Shown: positions 8,230 to 17,034, counted from the first letter of the stretch. The stretch is 52,967 bases of DNA from Flavobacteriaceae bacterium (GCA_028277085.1 JANQHL010000250.1:1-52967), one strand, 5' to 3'. Program-made: numbers and translations. The notes: generated by a model from the sequence alone, not told the origin.

Positions 8230-9630
8230 ATGATAGATACGTTAAAGCAATTTCCCCAGCTCAAGGATATTCCGGAAGCGCAGTTAACCTGGCTAGATGA
8301 CCATTTGGAAATCGAGGAAATTCCAAAGGGGGGCTTTTTGTTTGAAAAAGGGAGCGCGATAGACAACCTTATGCTCATTTTTGAGGGGGACTTTGAGCTC
8401 TATTTTTTGCAAAACAAGAACAGAAAATCCTTTGGAAGACTACAAAAGCATGATATTTCCGGCTTACTTCCCTACTCGAGGGCAAAAAATGCCGGGGGTT
8501 TTGCCCGGGCAACACAACCCTCCAGGGTAGGGAAACTAAACAGAGCACTACTTCGGGAATTAACAGGACAGTTTTATGAGTTGACCGAAGTGTTGGTACA
8601 TGAGATGAATAACCGGATCCGGAATATCACCCAGCTAGAGGTGCAGAACGAGAAACTGATCGCCCTTGGAAAACTTTCTGCAGGTCTTGCGCATGAGTTA
8701 AACAATCCGGCCGCTGCTATGGTACGAAGCGCATCGTTGCTGCAACAACATTTAATGGGACTTCCGGAAGACTTTAAAAAAGTGATCAAAATAAAAGCAG
8801 ACGATGTTGCCATTGATAAGGTCAACGAATTCATGTATGGAAAGCTAGAAGAAAAACCCAGCGAGCTCTCCATGCTGGAGAAAAACGAACTGGAAGATGA
8901 TCTTTATGACTGGTTTGCGGACTGCAGCCTGGTGGATAAATATGATTTAGTGCCCTTATTGGTCGATTACAACTTTACTACAGAGAACTTGCTCTATGTA
9001 AAATCGCTACTTCGTGAAGAAGACTTTAACCCTGTGCTCAAGTGGATCGTCCAAAACATGACTACCCATAAAACAGTTACGGACATTAAGGAAGCCTCTT
9101 CCCGAATCGGTACCTTGGTACAATCGGTAAAAACGTATTCCTATATGGACCAAAGCCTGGATTTTCAATTGGTGGATATCCATATAGGCTTGCAAAGTAC
9201 TTTGAACGTCCTTAACCATAAATTGACCAAAGTAGGACATGAAGTAACCATGGACTTTGATGCAAACATGCCAAAAATATTGGGACTGCCTGGAGAATTG
9301 AATCAAATTTGGACCAACCTTATTGATAACGCAATTGATGCTTTACCCCAAGAAGGTGGACAATTACAGGTAAAGACAAAGGCCTCGGAGAATTTTGTGT
9401 ATATCTATATTCAGGATAATGGCCATGGTATATCCGAAGAGTATCAAACTCGTATTTTTGAACCCTTTTTTACCACTAAGGAAATTGGTAAGGGTACAGG
9501 TTTGGGCCTTGACATGGCCCAGAAAATTGTCAAACAGCACAATGGGCAGATCAAGGTACGATCCAAACCTGGAGAGACCGTTTTTGAAGTCTGCTTGCCC
9601 ATAGGCGATAAAACAGAGGAGAACACGTGA
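8230..9630 (+). CDS. Cyclic-nucleotide-binding-domain histidine kinase
   Basis: 466 residues. A cNMP-binding (Crp-type beta-barrel) domain spans about 10-115, followed by a helical linker, HisKA with His155 in LAHELNNPAAA, and HATPase motifs (NLIDNAIDA, DNGHGISEEY, FTTKEIGKGTGLGL) up to about 460. It is cytoplasmic. The stop overlaps the GTG start of the next gene (GTGA), coupling it to a receiver/flavoprotein that is its likely phosphorylation target. The paired architecture suggests a redox or energy sensor. Ligand binding is not assured, since the barrel is divergent. Confidence 0.9.
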   Translation: MIDTLKQFPQLKDIPEAQLTWLDDHLEIEEIPKGGFLFEKGSAIDNLMLIFEGDFELYFLQNKNRKSFGRLQKHDISGLLPYSRAKNAGGFARATQPSRVGKLNRALLRELTGQFYELTEVLVHEMNNRIRNITQLEVQNEKLIALGKLSAGLAHELNNPAAAMVRSASLLQQHLMGLPEDFKKVIKIKADDVAIDKVNEFMYGKLEEKPSELSMLEKNELEDDLYDWFADCSLVDKYDLVPLLVDYNFTTENLLYVKSLLREEDFNPVLKWIVQNMTTHKTVTDIKEASSRIGTLVQSVKTYSYMDQSLDFQLVDIHIGLQSTLNVLNHKLTKVGHEVTMDFDANMPKILGLPGELNQIWTNLIDNAIDALPQEGGQLQVKTKASENFVYIYIQDNGHGISEEYQTRIFEPFFTTKEIGKGTGLGLDMAQKIVKQHNGQIKVRSKPGETVFEVCLPIGDKTEENT

Positions 9631-11288
9631 AAAAACCAATAATAATTGCGATAGATGATGATGCTCAGGTTTTAGCCGCAATACGAGGGGATTTACGTTC
9701 CCGATATCGAAATGATTATCGTATTATGGCCTCCGATTCGGCAAAAGAAGCGCTTGAAGCGATTAAGGAACTGAAGAACAAAGGAGAGGAAGTGGCCCTA
9801 TTCCTTTCGGATCAACGCATGCCTGAAATGTTGGGAGTGGATTTCCTGGAAAAGGCTATGGCTACCTATCCACAGGCAAAAAGGGTGCTCCTGACTGCTT
9901 ATTCGGATACAGATGCAGCGATAAAAGCCATTAACGATGTACAATTGGATTACTATCTGTTAAAGCCCTGGAATCCCCCGGAGGAAAAACTCTATCCTGT
10001 AATTGATGATGTCCTTCAGGATTGGTTGGCTAATTACTCACCACCTTTTGCAGGACTGCGAATTGTTGGGTATCAATTTTCGCCCAACACCCACAATATC
10101 AAAGATTTTCTCGCAGGTAATATGTTCCCCTACTTATTTCTGAATGTCGAGAATGACAGCACAGCTAAAGAACTTGTTGAAAGCAACCAACTCGAATCCA
10201 AAGAATTACCAGCAGTTTTTTTTGAAGATGGTAGTTTGTTAAAGAACCCAAGTCTGACCGCTATTGCGCAAAAGCTGGGTTTAAATGTTAAGGCACGTGA
10301 AGATTTGTACGATGTGATTATTATCGGTGCGGGTCCGGCGGGCTTGGCAGCTGCTGTCTATGGAGGTAGTGAAGGTTTGAAAACGTTGCTAATAGACCGG
10401 AAAGCTCCTGGAGGACAGGCAGGCACGAGTTCCCGTATCGAAAACTACCTGGGTTTTCCAAAAGGTTTGAGCGGCGCGGACCTGGCACGAAGGGCTATTA
10501 CCCAGGCCACACGTTTTGGTATTGAATTTCTATCCCCTTTGGAGGTCATCAAAATTGACGTACAGGATTCTTATAAAATAATACATCTTTCGGATAACAG
10601 TCGTATTAAAAGTAAAGCTGTAGTAATTGCCACCGGTGTTAACTACCGCAAACTGTCCAATAAAGGAATGGATGCCCTCACAGGAGCAGGAGTATACTAT
10701 GGAGCAGCAACAACGGAAGCCCATACCTGTAAAGATGGAAATGTGTATATCATTGGAGGTGGGAATAGTGCCGGTCAAGGGGCGATGTACCTTTCCAAAT
10801 TTGCAAAAAAAGTACATATCGTTATTCGGAGGGACGCGCTTACAACAACGATGAGTTCGTATTTAATTGATCAAATTGAGACCACTGAAAATATTGAACT
10901 CATTCCAAATACAGAAATTATTGAAGCGAAAGGGGAAGGGCATTTGGAACGGGTGGTGCTAAGGGATAAGATTTCAGGAGAGGAAAAGGAACGCGACGCC
11001 CGTGCCATTTTTATTTTTATTGGGGCAAGGCCCTATACGGAATGGACTGGACCGGGCTTTATGAAGGACGAAAAAGGCTTTCTTCTTACTGGCAGGGATG
11101 TGTTGGATAACGCTAATGGGACATTTCAATGGCGACAAAACCAACCACCCTATCTTTTGGAAACCAGTGTTCCTGGAATTTTTGCAGCCGGAGACGTAAG
11201 AAGTGGTGCTATGAATCGGGTTGCTTCTGCAGTGGGAGAAGGGGCGATCTCTATCAGTTTGGTACATAAGTATTTGAATGAACATTAG
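9627..11288 (+). CDS. Receiver domain fused to thioredoxin-reductase-like flavoprotein
   Basis: 553 residues with a GTG start. Receiver domain 1-130: phospho-acceptor D62 in SDQRMPE and K113 in LLKPW. Middle part 140-220 is a glutaredoxin-like fold without a CxxC. From about 228 follows a thioredoxin-reductase-type module: FAD motif GAGPAG at 234-239, NAD(P)H motif GGGNSAGQ at 377-384, and the C-terminal FAD signature FAAGDVR. The redox CxxC of true thioredoxin reductases is replaced by GAATTEA at 359-365, so disulfide reduction in the usual way is not possible. Most likely it is a phosphorylation-controlled NAD(P)H-dependent flavoenzyme acting with the overlapping upstream kinase; its acceptor is unknown. 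Confidence 0.9.
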   Translation: MKKPIIIAIDDDAQVLAAIRGDLRSRYRNDYRIMASDSAKEALEAIKELKNKGEEVALFLSDQRMPEMLGVDFLEKAMATYPQAKRVLLTAYSDTDAAIKAINDVQLDYYLLKPWNPPEEKLYPVIDDVLQDWLANYSPPFAGLRIVGYQFSPNTHNIKDFLAGNMFPYLFLNVENDSTAKELVESNQLESKELPAVFFEDGSLLKNPSLTAIAQKLGLNVKAREDLYDVIIIGAGPAGLAAAVYGGSEGLKTLLIDRKAPGGQAGTSSRIENYLGFPKGLSGADLARRAITQATRFGIEFLSPLEVIKIDVQDSYKIIHLSDNSRIKSKAVVIATGVNYRKLSNKGMDALTGAGVYYGAATTEAHTCKDGNVYIIGGGNSAGQGAMYLSKFAKKVHIVIRRDALTTTMSSYLIDQIETTENIELIPNTEIIEAKGEGHLERVVLRDKISGEEKERDARAIFIFIGARPYTEWTGPGFMKDEKGFLLTGRDVLDNANGTFQWRQNQPPYLLETSVPGIFAAGDVRSGAMNRVASAVGEGAISISLVHKYLNEH

Positions 11289-11395
11289 ACATACTAAAAA
11301 AGTAATGGGCATGGCAAGTGTTCCCTACGGTGTTATACTTCTGATGTTTTGGAATTGTAATAAGGAGTTGTTAATCTTCTCATAAACTCTTTTGC

Positions 11396-11426
11396 TGTTT
11401 AACAATAATATTTAATTTGTTAAACA
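11396..11426 (+). promoter_or_regulatory. 9-bp inverted repeat upstream of small membrane protein gene
   Basis: TGTTTAACA (11396-11404) and TGTTAAACA (11418-11426) form perfect 9-bp arms around a 13-nt AT-rich spacer, ending 10 nt before the ATG at 11437. It is unlike the FNR-type dyads elsewhere in the window and could be the operator of another regulator or a leader hairpin. Confidence 0.4.
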
Positions 11427-11436
11427 AAAACAAAAG

Positions 11437-11658
11437 ATGAAGATTTCAGCCATGGCCGTTGTTGGCTTTACCACTTTTCTCCTGGTACTTCTCACCCTTA
11501 TGGTAAGTCTGGATTTTGCCTTTCACTGGGTATTTTATCTTATGGTATTTGGCCAGGCAATGGTGGTGTATATGGTCTACAAGGTGTTGACAGACAACTA
11601 CAAAACCACGAAAACCTTCGAAGATTTTTATGAAGACGCCCCGGTAAGTAACGACTGA
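11437..11658 (+). CDS. Small two-helix membrane protein
   Basis: 73 residues: two adjacent hydrophobic segments (about 5-27 and 30-48) and a short acidic, Lys/Thr-rich cytoplasmic tail ending EDAPVSND. I do not recognise the family. It ends 7 bp from the convergent UspA gene and lies between the redox kinase/flavoprotein pair and the oxygen-responsive genes. A strong inverted repeat precedes it. The start ATG has an A-rich leader but no clear Shine-Dalgarno. Confidence 0.7.
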   Translation: MKISAMAVVGFTTFLLVLLTLMVSLDFAFHWVFYLMVFGQAMVVYMVYKVLTDNYKTTKTFEDFYEDAPVSND

Positions 11659-11665
11659 ACAAGGA

Positions 11666-12562
11666 TTATACGGCCTCTGCCTCTACAGGTTTTGGTTTCG
11701 CGGGAACATGCATGCCTAATTCCGGAATAACCAATAGTGGGATTTGCGTATGAAACGCTGCTCGTTTTACGATGGGCTCCCGTGTCATACGTTCTACATA
11801 ACTGTGCTGATAATTCAACATGGCCAGTAAATGGATATCCAATTCTTTGGAGAACACTTCTAACGTTCTGGATACAGAATTGAGCTCCGAAACCGTATGC
11901 ACATAATGTTCCACATTGGAAAAGTACTTCCGCAGTAAATTCAAATTGAACTGCTGCAATTCCGTGAGTGCCTTTATTTCGTACTGCACATGGACAATGC
12001 GTATTGTTGCCGAAAATGCATTGGCCAGATCAATCAATGGTTGTAGCTCGGATAACGAATAAAATCGGTTAAAATCCGTTGCAAAGGCAATTTCTGAAGG
12101 TGTTGCAAAGCCATAGCTCTGTGGGATGGCCAGGATAGGACATTTTTTGGTCGCTTTTATAATACGAACAGTGTTACTGCCCATAAAGATCTCGTCCATT
12201 CCGGAAGCTCCTTTGGTGCCCGTAACAATTAAATCTACGCCATAAGCATCCACCACTTCTTTTACTTCTTCAACCAATAGACTAAAGGAAGATAGGATTT
12301 GAAAAGAATGCTTTTCATTGTTAAACTCGGCAGAAATACGCTCGAGAGTTTTCTCGAGGCCTTTTTCGGAAGCGGATCGTACTGCGTCCTCCATTTGCAT
12401 TCCGTTGACCATAGGTGCCATAAACCGACTGCTTGGAATCGCTGGAGTATAGGTGTTCAATAATAGAAATTCACACCGTTGGTTCTGGAATAACCGCAAT
12501 GAATAACAAATGGCGTTCCATGCGTTTTCGGAGAAGTCTGTAGGTATTAAGATCCGTTTCAT
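11666..12562 (-). CDS. Tandem universal stress protein (UspA family)
   Basis: 298 residues with two Usp domains: the first about 1-148, with the nucleotide-binding loop GTKGASGMDEIFMGSNT ending at about 128, and the second about 155-285, which is degenerate and lacks a clear Gly loop. Usp proteins aid survival under energy limitation, hypoxia and other stresses. An FNR-like dyad plus -7 box lies upstream (12585-12627), giving a predicted leader of about 18 nt, so it should be induced with the cbb3 locus. It is transcribed in the same direction as the two Crp/Fnr genes but has its own promoter. Confidence 0.9.
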   Translation of the reverse strand: MKRILIPTDFSENAWNAICYSLRLFQNQRCEFLLLNTYTPAIPSSRFMAPMVNGMQMEDAVRSASEKGLEKTLERISAEFNNEKHSFQILSSFSLLVEEVKEVVDAYGVDLIVTGTKGASGMDEIFMGSNTVRIIKATKKCPILAIPQSYGFATPSEIAFATDFNRFYSLSELQPLIDLANAFSATIRIVHVQYEIKALTELQQFNLNLLRKYFSNVEHYVHTVSELNSVSRTLEVFSKELDIHLLAMLNYQHSYVERMTREPIVKRAAFHTQIPLLVIPELGMHVPAKPKPVEAEAV

Positions 12563-12584
12563 CCCAATTTATTAAAAGATGGGA

Positions 12585-12627
12585 TAAAATTAGAGTCGGA
12601 TAGATAGTAATACTATGATAATTATCA
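12585..12627 (-). promoter_or_regulatory. FNR-like dyad promoter of uspA (11666-12562)
   Basis: On the minus strand the perfect dyad TGATAATTATCA (12627-12616) is followed, 35 nt after its first base, by TAATTTTA (12592-12585), a TAnnTTTG-type -7 box with A at the last place. The predicted start of transcription is near 12580. Spacing is identical to the other dyad promoters in this window. Confidence 0.75.
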
Positions 12628-12647
12628 GCTTTTACCGGGGTGCGACG

Positions 12648-13340
12648 TTAAAATCCCTCGGCAAGGTCCCGTAACTTCCTTTCGTCTTCGATACCTATTT
12701 TTTTTCCGGAGGTATGGATCAACCCTTTTTTCTTGAATTCCGATATAATTCGTATCGCAGATTCCGTAGCCGTACCTACCACATTGGCAATATCCTCCCG
12801 GGAAAGAGTGAGCGCTAAAAAGCCGTCCCCATCTTCGCCAAAATTGTTTTTAAGGTATAGGAAGGCTTCTGCAATTCGCTGTTTCACAGTCTTTTGCGAC
12901 ATGTTTACGATAACATCATCCGCCTCCTTGAGATCATGTGCCATATGGCGTAATACTTCTAACGTAAAATTGGGATTCTTCTGTAAAGAAGTAGTGATGC
13001 TGTCTTTTGGAATAAAACACACCTCCATATCACTCACGGCTACTGCGGAAAGGTTGGAATGCTCTTCGGCGATTACAGAGCGTTGTCCCATAACTTCACC
13101 CTTGGAAGCCAATTTCACAATTTGGTCTTTTCCATTAGCGCTTAACTTCGAAAGCTTGGAAACGCCGTCACGCACACAATACACCCCATTAAGTTTTTCC
13201 CCTTCCTCGAAAAGCGGCTGTCCTTTTTTAATGGTTTTGGAAGTTTTAGAATCGGAAACCTTTTTCAATTCTTCTTTGCTGAGTGCGCGTAAGGAATTGA
13301 ACTGCCGAACAATACAGTTTTCACATCTGCTGCGATCCAT
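12648..13340 (-). CDS. Crp/Fnr family transcription regulator with CENC motif
   Basis: 230 residues: N-terminal Cys motif CENC (residues 6-9, plus the context MDRSRCENCIVRQF), cNMP-type sensor barrel (about 20-125), dimer helix, and a C-terminal winged HTH (about 150-225) with the recognition-helix context SREDIANVVGTATESAIRIISEF, typical of FNR. Cys residues at this N-terminal place are common in Bacteroidetes Crp/Fnr proteins; whether they bind an Fe-S cluster is not known. It is a strong candidate for the regulator reading the dyads in this window. Its own upstream region has a TAATTTTA box at 13370-13363 but no dyad, so it may be expressed constitutively. Confidence 0.9.
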   Translation of the reverse strand: MDRSRCENCIVRQFNSLRALSKEELKKVSDSKTSKTIKKGQPLFEEGEKLNGVYCVRDGVSKLSKLSANGKDQIVKLASKGEVMGQRSVIAEEHSNLSAVAVSDMEVCFIPKDSITTSLQKNPNFTLEVLRHMAHDLKEADDVIVNMSQKTVKQRIAEAFLYLKNNFGEDGDGFLALTLSREDIANVVGTATESAIRIISEFKKKGLIHTSGKKIGIEDERKLRDLAEGF

Positions 13341-13401
13341 AAAAAAAAAATTACCTGACGTTTAAAATTATAACTTTATTTGATAAAAAAAACTGTAATT
13401 T

Positions 13402-14088
13402 TTAAGTATTACTGATTCTTTCCAACCCTTCTTTGGATAGAATTTGTATTTCGCTTTTTATGGTTTGTATTGTACCTTCTTTTTTGAGGCTTTTAAGAAG
13501 ATTGATAATATATTCCGGCGAGGTACCGAGAGCCACGGCCATATCTTCCCTTCGCATCCTAAGGCGGAGTTTTCCGTTGCTATCCGTTCCAAACTTTTCC
13601 GAGAGATAGAGTAATAATTTTGCCAAACGTCCTCGAATGCTTTTACTGGGACTGAAGATTACGCGGGTCTTATCGCTCAGATTTGCATCTTCTACGAAAG
13701 CTTTCAACAGGTCTTCGCAGAATTCTGTGTTCTGTTTCATATGACGGAGTACCGCCTCTTTATCCAAACAGCAAAGTTGGGTATTCGCTAAGGTTGTTGC
13801 CGCAACTTTTGCCCCATTTTGGGAAATAACGGCACGTTTTCCCATGATATCACCTTCTCCTAAAAATCGAAGGATGTGCTCCTGTCCGGAGGGATCGTAT
13901 TTACTGAATTTACAAGCACCCTTTTTGATGCAATACAGCTTGTTCAAGTGCTGATCTTCTTCAAATACAATGCTTCCCTTGGGTAATTGGATTGTTTCGG
14001 ATGATTCCAACAATTGCTTTTGGGATGCTGTTGAAAGTGCCCGAAAATTGCGAAGTTGTTTAGCTTGTATATCAGCACATCTATCCAC
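13402..14088 (-). CDS. Crp/Fnr family transcription regulator, second paralogue
   Basis: From GTG at 14088 the protein is 228 residues, close to the 230 of its neighbour, and the starts align (VDRCADIQAKQLRNFRALS against MDRSRC...LRALS). Sensor barrel about 20-125, winged HTH about 150-220 (RREDMAVALGTSPEYIINLLKSL). The CxxC of the first paralogue is reduced to a single Cys (CADI), so any cluster would differ. Upstream in-frame ATGs at 14136 and 14154 exist, but the first lies inside the operator and both precede the predicted -7 box (TATTTTTG, 14100-14093), so I prefer the GTG; the transcript would then be almost leaderless. It shares its dyad with ccoI, which implies autoregulation. Confidence 0.85.
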   Translation of the reverse strand: MDRCADIQAKQLRNFRALSTASQKQLLESSETIQLPKGSIVFEEDQHLNKLYCIKKGACKFSKYDPSGQEHILRFLGEGDIMGKRAVISQNGAKVAATTLANTQLCCLDKEAVLRHMKQNTEFCEDLLKAFVEDANLSDKTRVIFSPSKSIRGRLAKLLLYLSEKFGTDSNGKLRLRMRREDMAVALGTSPEYIINLLKSLKKEGTIQTIKSEIQILSKEGLERISNT

Positions 14089-14092
14089 ACCA

Positions 14093-14166
14093 CAAAAATA
14101 AATATCGCTGCAACTATAATTCCTGACATATGTCATGTTTTGCCCCGGGCACATGGTGCAATTTTG
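14093..14166. promoter_or_regulatory. Bidirectional FNR-like operator between crp2 and ccoI
   Basis: A perfect 12-bp palindrome TGACATATGTCA occupies 14124-14135. On the plus strand CAATTTTG (14159-14166) begins exactly 35 nt after the first base of the dyad; on the minus strand TATTTTTG (14100-14093) begins exactly 35 nt after its first base. A TGTTTTGC -33 element follows the dyad on the plus side. One operator therefore appears to serve two divergent class II promoters, for ccoI and for the second Crp/Fnr gene. Confidence 0.75.
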
Positions 14167-14189
14167 TGGGAGGTATAATGCAAGTGTGT

Positions 14190-16583
14190 ATGGAGTCTTC
14201 CAAATGCTATCATTGCGGTGATTCTTGTTCGAATACTGCGGTGCATTTTGATGAAAAGATTTTTTGCTGCCAGGGATGCAAGATGGTTTATGAAATATTC
14301 AGTGCCAATGGGCTGGAGTATTATTACGATCTGGAAGCAGCTGCAGGAACTACTCCCGATTTTAAACCGCATAAGTTTGATTACCTGGATAATCCGGAGA
14401 TCGTAAATCGATTACTCGAATTCAATGAAGAAGGAATGCAGGTAGTAAATCTGCATATTCCCCATATTCATTGTAGCTCATGTATCTGGGTGTTGGAAAA
14501 TCTTAACCGTTTACATCCTGCTGTTAAAAGTTCGCAGGTCGATTTTCCCCAAAAAAGAATACGAGTGTGTTTTACCACTTCGGAATACACCTTAAAAGAA
14601 CTGGTGGTCTTACTTTCCAGAATTGGATATGAACCCACCATTTCCCTGGACGATTATGGCAAAAAGAAGGCTAAGGTAGACCGCAGTTTGATCTATAAAC
14701 TGGGTGTGGCCGGATTTGCTTTTGGCAATGTGATGCTGTTATCCTTTCCCGAGTATTTTGAAGTTGAGGAATTCTGGCTGGAGCAGTATAAAGTAGTTTT
14801 TAGATGGTTAATGTTCGCTTTTTCATTACCGGTGGTACTATATGCTGCCCAGGATTATTTTATTTCGGCCTATAAAGGCTTGCGTTCTAAACTGTTGAAT
14901 ATTGATGTTCCCATTGCCCTGGGTGTCCTCGCGCTTTTTTTTCGTAGTACGGTAGATATTGTTTTTGACTTTGGCTCCGGATTTTTTGACAGTCTTACGG
15001 GCTTAATTTTCTTTTTGTTGGTGGGAAAGTTTTTCCAACAAAAAACCTACGCCTTTCTCTCCTTTGAAAGGGACTATAAATCTTACTTTCCAATTGCGGT
15101 AACCCGACTGCGGGACAGTGGACAAGAAGAAAACATCGAGATCTACAAAGTGAAGTCAGGGGATAGGCTGATCATCCGAAATCAGGAGATTATACCGGTG
15201 GATTGCATGCTGCTAAAGGGTAATGCTGAAATTGATTACAGCTTTGTTACCGGTGAGTCGCAGGCAATAGCTAAGCAACCGGGGGACAACCTCTTTGCAG
15301 GAGGGAAACAATTAGGAGGGGTAGTAGAAGTGGAAGCGATGAAATCCGTCTCACAGAGCTACCTGACACAACTGTGGGGCAATAGCGTTTTTTCTAAAAA
15401 CAAGGCTACCGGATTTCAAACCATAACAGATGCAATTGGAAGACGATTTACCCTTGCTGTACTATCCATTGCGGTGATAGCTGCCAGTTTTTGGCTTTGG
15501 TATGATCCAACGAAAGCAGCGAATGTATTCACTGCCGTGCTGATCATAGCCTGTCCCTGTGCTATAGCCCTGGCCGCTCCATTTACCTTAGGGAATATGA
15601 TGCGCATATTCGGTAAATATGGCTGCTATTTAAAGGATACCAATGTACTGGAACGTATGGCCAAAATAGGAACCGTAGTTTTTGACAAAACGGGCACACT
15701 AACTACCTCAAATGAGCGTAGTATTACCTATGAAGGAATGGAACTTTATCCAGAGGAAGCTGCCTTGTTGAAAACCACCTTAAGAGGGTCTAACCATCCG
15801 CTGAGCCGTTCGTTGTATCAAATTTTGCAGGAGAACCATATCCAAACGCTGGATGAATTTACGGAAGAGTTGGGAAAAGGATTAGAGGGTAAAGCCAACG
15901 ACCAATCTATTCGTATAGGTTCAGCTGAGTACGTGGGGACGGAACAGCAACAGGATTTTTCCGAAACTTCCGTACACATCAGTACCAATAACACCTATAA
16001 AGGTAGGTTTGCTTTCCGGAATAACTATCGCAAGGGATTACCCCATCTTTTTGAAACGCTGAAAACAAAGGCAAGTTTGTACATTCTTTCAGGCGATAAC
16101 GATGGAGAGCGTGAGGCATTAAACCAATTGTTGCCTTTTGAGGTACAGATGTACTTCAATCAAAAACCAGAAGATAAACTGGAGTTCATAGAAAAATTGC
16201 AGGAGTACGGAAAGGTGATGATGGTTGGTGATGGGTTAAATGATGCGGGGGCGCTGGCACAAAGCGATGTTGGTGTAGCGGTAGCGGAAAATGTGAATGT
16301 TTTTTCCCCGGCCTGTGACGCCATCCTTGATGGGAAAGTAATTACACGATTATCCCGGTTTTTAGAACTCGCAAAACGTTCTATGGGAATTATCAAATGG
16401 AGTTTTTTGTTATCGCTATGCTATAATCTAATTGGGCTCTATTTTGCGGTTACCGGTCAGCTGGAACCGGTAATAGCGGCAATACTAATGCCTTTAAGTT
16501 CAATAAGTATTGTTGCTTTCACCACGGTAGCCACGAATCTCGTGGCAAGACGGTTAACTCAAACCATTCAAAATGAATCTTAA
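14190..16583 (+). CDS. ccoI: Cu+-transporting P1B-type ATPase for cbb3 oxidase assembly
   Basis: About 797 residues from ATG 14190. N-terminal Cys-rich segment (CYHCGDSC), an HMA-like domain with metal-binding CSSC (about 95-98), eight predicted membrane helices, actuator motif TGES (about 354), the copper channel CPC (about 455-457), phosphorylation motif DKTGT with Asp about 499, and the hinge GDGLNDA. This is the FixI/CcoI type that supplies copper for the binuclear centre. In-frame starts exist at 14130 and 14178; 14130 lies inside the operator, and 14190 fits the predicted transcript start (about 14171) and the usual short N-terminus before CxHCG. The 3' end overlaps the DoxX-like gene by 11 bp. 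Confidence 0.92.
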   Translation: MESSKCYHCGDSCSNTAVHFDEKIFCCQGCKMVYEIFSANGLEYYYDLEAAAGTTPDFKPHKFDYLDNPEIVNRLLEFNEEGMQVVNLHIPHIHCSSCIWVLENLNRLHPAVKSSQVDFPQKRIRVCFTTSEYTLKELVVLLSRIGYEPTISLDDYGKKKAKVDRSLIYKLGVAGFAFGNVMLLSFPEYFEVEEFWLEQYKVVFRWLMFAFSLPVVLYAAQDYFISAYKGLRSKLLNIDVPIALGVLALFFRSTVDIVFDFGSGFFDSLTGLIFFLLVGKFFQQKTYAFLSFERDYKSYFPIAVTRLRDSGQEENIEIYKVKSGDRLIIRNQEIIPVDCMLLKGNAEIDYSFVTGESQAIAKQPGDNLFAGGKQLGGVVEVEAMKSVSQSYLTQLWGNSVFSKNKATGFQTITDAIGRRFTLAVLSIAVIAASFWLWYDPTKAANVFTAVLIIACPCAIALAAPFTLGNMMRIFGKYGCYLKDTNVLERMAKIGTVVFDKTGTLTTSNERSITYEGMELYPEEAALLKTTLRGSNHPLSRSLYQILQENHIQTLDEFTEELGKGLEGKANDQSIRIGSAEYVGTEQQQDFSETSVHISTNNTYKGRFAFRNNYRKGLPHLFETLKTKASLYILSGDNDGEREALNQLLPFEVQMYFNQKPEDKLEFIEKLQEYGKVMMVGDGLNDAGALAQSDVGVAVAENVNVFSPACDAILDGKVITRLSRFLELAKRSMGIIKWSFLLSLCYNLIGLYFAVTGQLEPVIAAILMPLSSISIVAFTTVATNLVARRLTQTIQNES

Positions 16584-17034
16584 GAAAAACGCTTTACTAA
16601 CCAAAACTTTGGATAACCACATTATGGCGATTGCCATTGGTCTGGTATACCTTTGGTTTGGTACCTTAAAATTCTTCCCGGGAATTAGCCCTGCGGAGGA
16701 GTTGGGAATCAACACCATTCATCGTCTGACACAAGGACTCTTGGGCGATATCGCAGCAATTTATCTGTTAGCCACTTTGGAAGTCGTTATTGGACTTTTT
16801 TTGGTGTTAAACCTTTTCATGCGGCAGACACTTTACCTGGCAATGGGCCATATCATTTTCACATTTACCCCCTTGCTTTTTTTCCCTTCAGAAGCATTTC
16901 AATGGGCGCCACTGGTGCCTATGCTATTAGGACAATATATAGGGAAAAATGTAATTGTGCTTTGCGCATTGATCACCTTGATCCGTATGGATCAGGAGAG
17001 TTTAGTTAAAAAAAAGACTAAGGATAGAAGCTGA
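16573..17034 (+). CDS. DoxX-like membrane protein
   Basis: 153 residues with four hydrophobic segments, including GLVYLWFGTLKFFPG near the start, typical of DoxX-like small membrane proteins. It overlaps ccoI by 11 bp and ends inside the FNR-like dyad that precedes ccoS (its TGA stop is the first three bases of the dyad). Its place between ccoI and ccoS suggests a role in respiration or metal handling at the membrane, but no specific function can be assigned. Confidence 0.75.
   Translation: MNLKKNALLTKTLDNHIMAIAIGLVYLWFGTLKFFPGISPAEELGINTIHRLTQGLLGDIAAIYLLATLEVVIGLFLVLNLFMRQTLYLAMGHIIFTFTPLLFFPSEAFQWAPLVPMLLGQYIGKNVIVLCALITLIRMDQESLVKKKTKDRS

Noticed and set aside
9627-11288. Calling the flavoprotein a thioredoxin reductase
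   Set aside because: The CxxC redox pair is missing.
12733-13365. Plus-strand ORF of 210 codons across the first Crp/Fnr gene
   Set aside because: Shadow of the minus-strand regulator, Ser/Thr-rich composition typical of antisense frames.
13341-13405. FNR-like dyad upstream of the first Crp/Fnr gene
   Set aside because: There is a TAATTTTA box at 13370-13363, but the bases at the fixed upstream position do not form the dyad.
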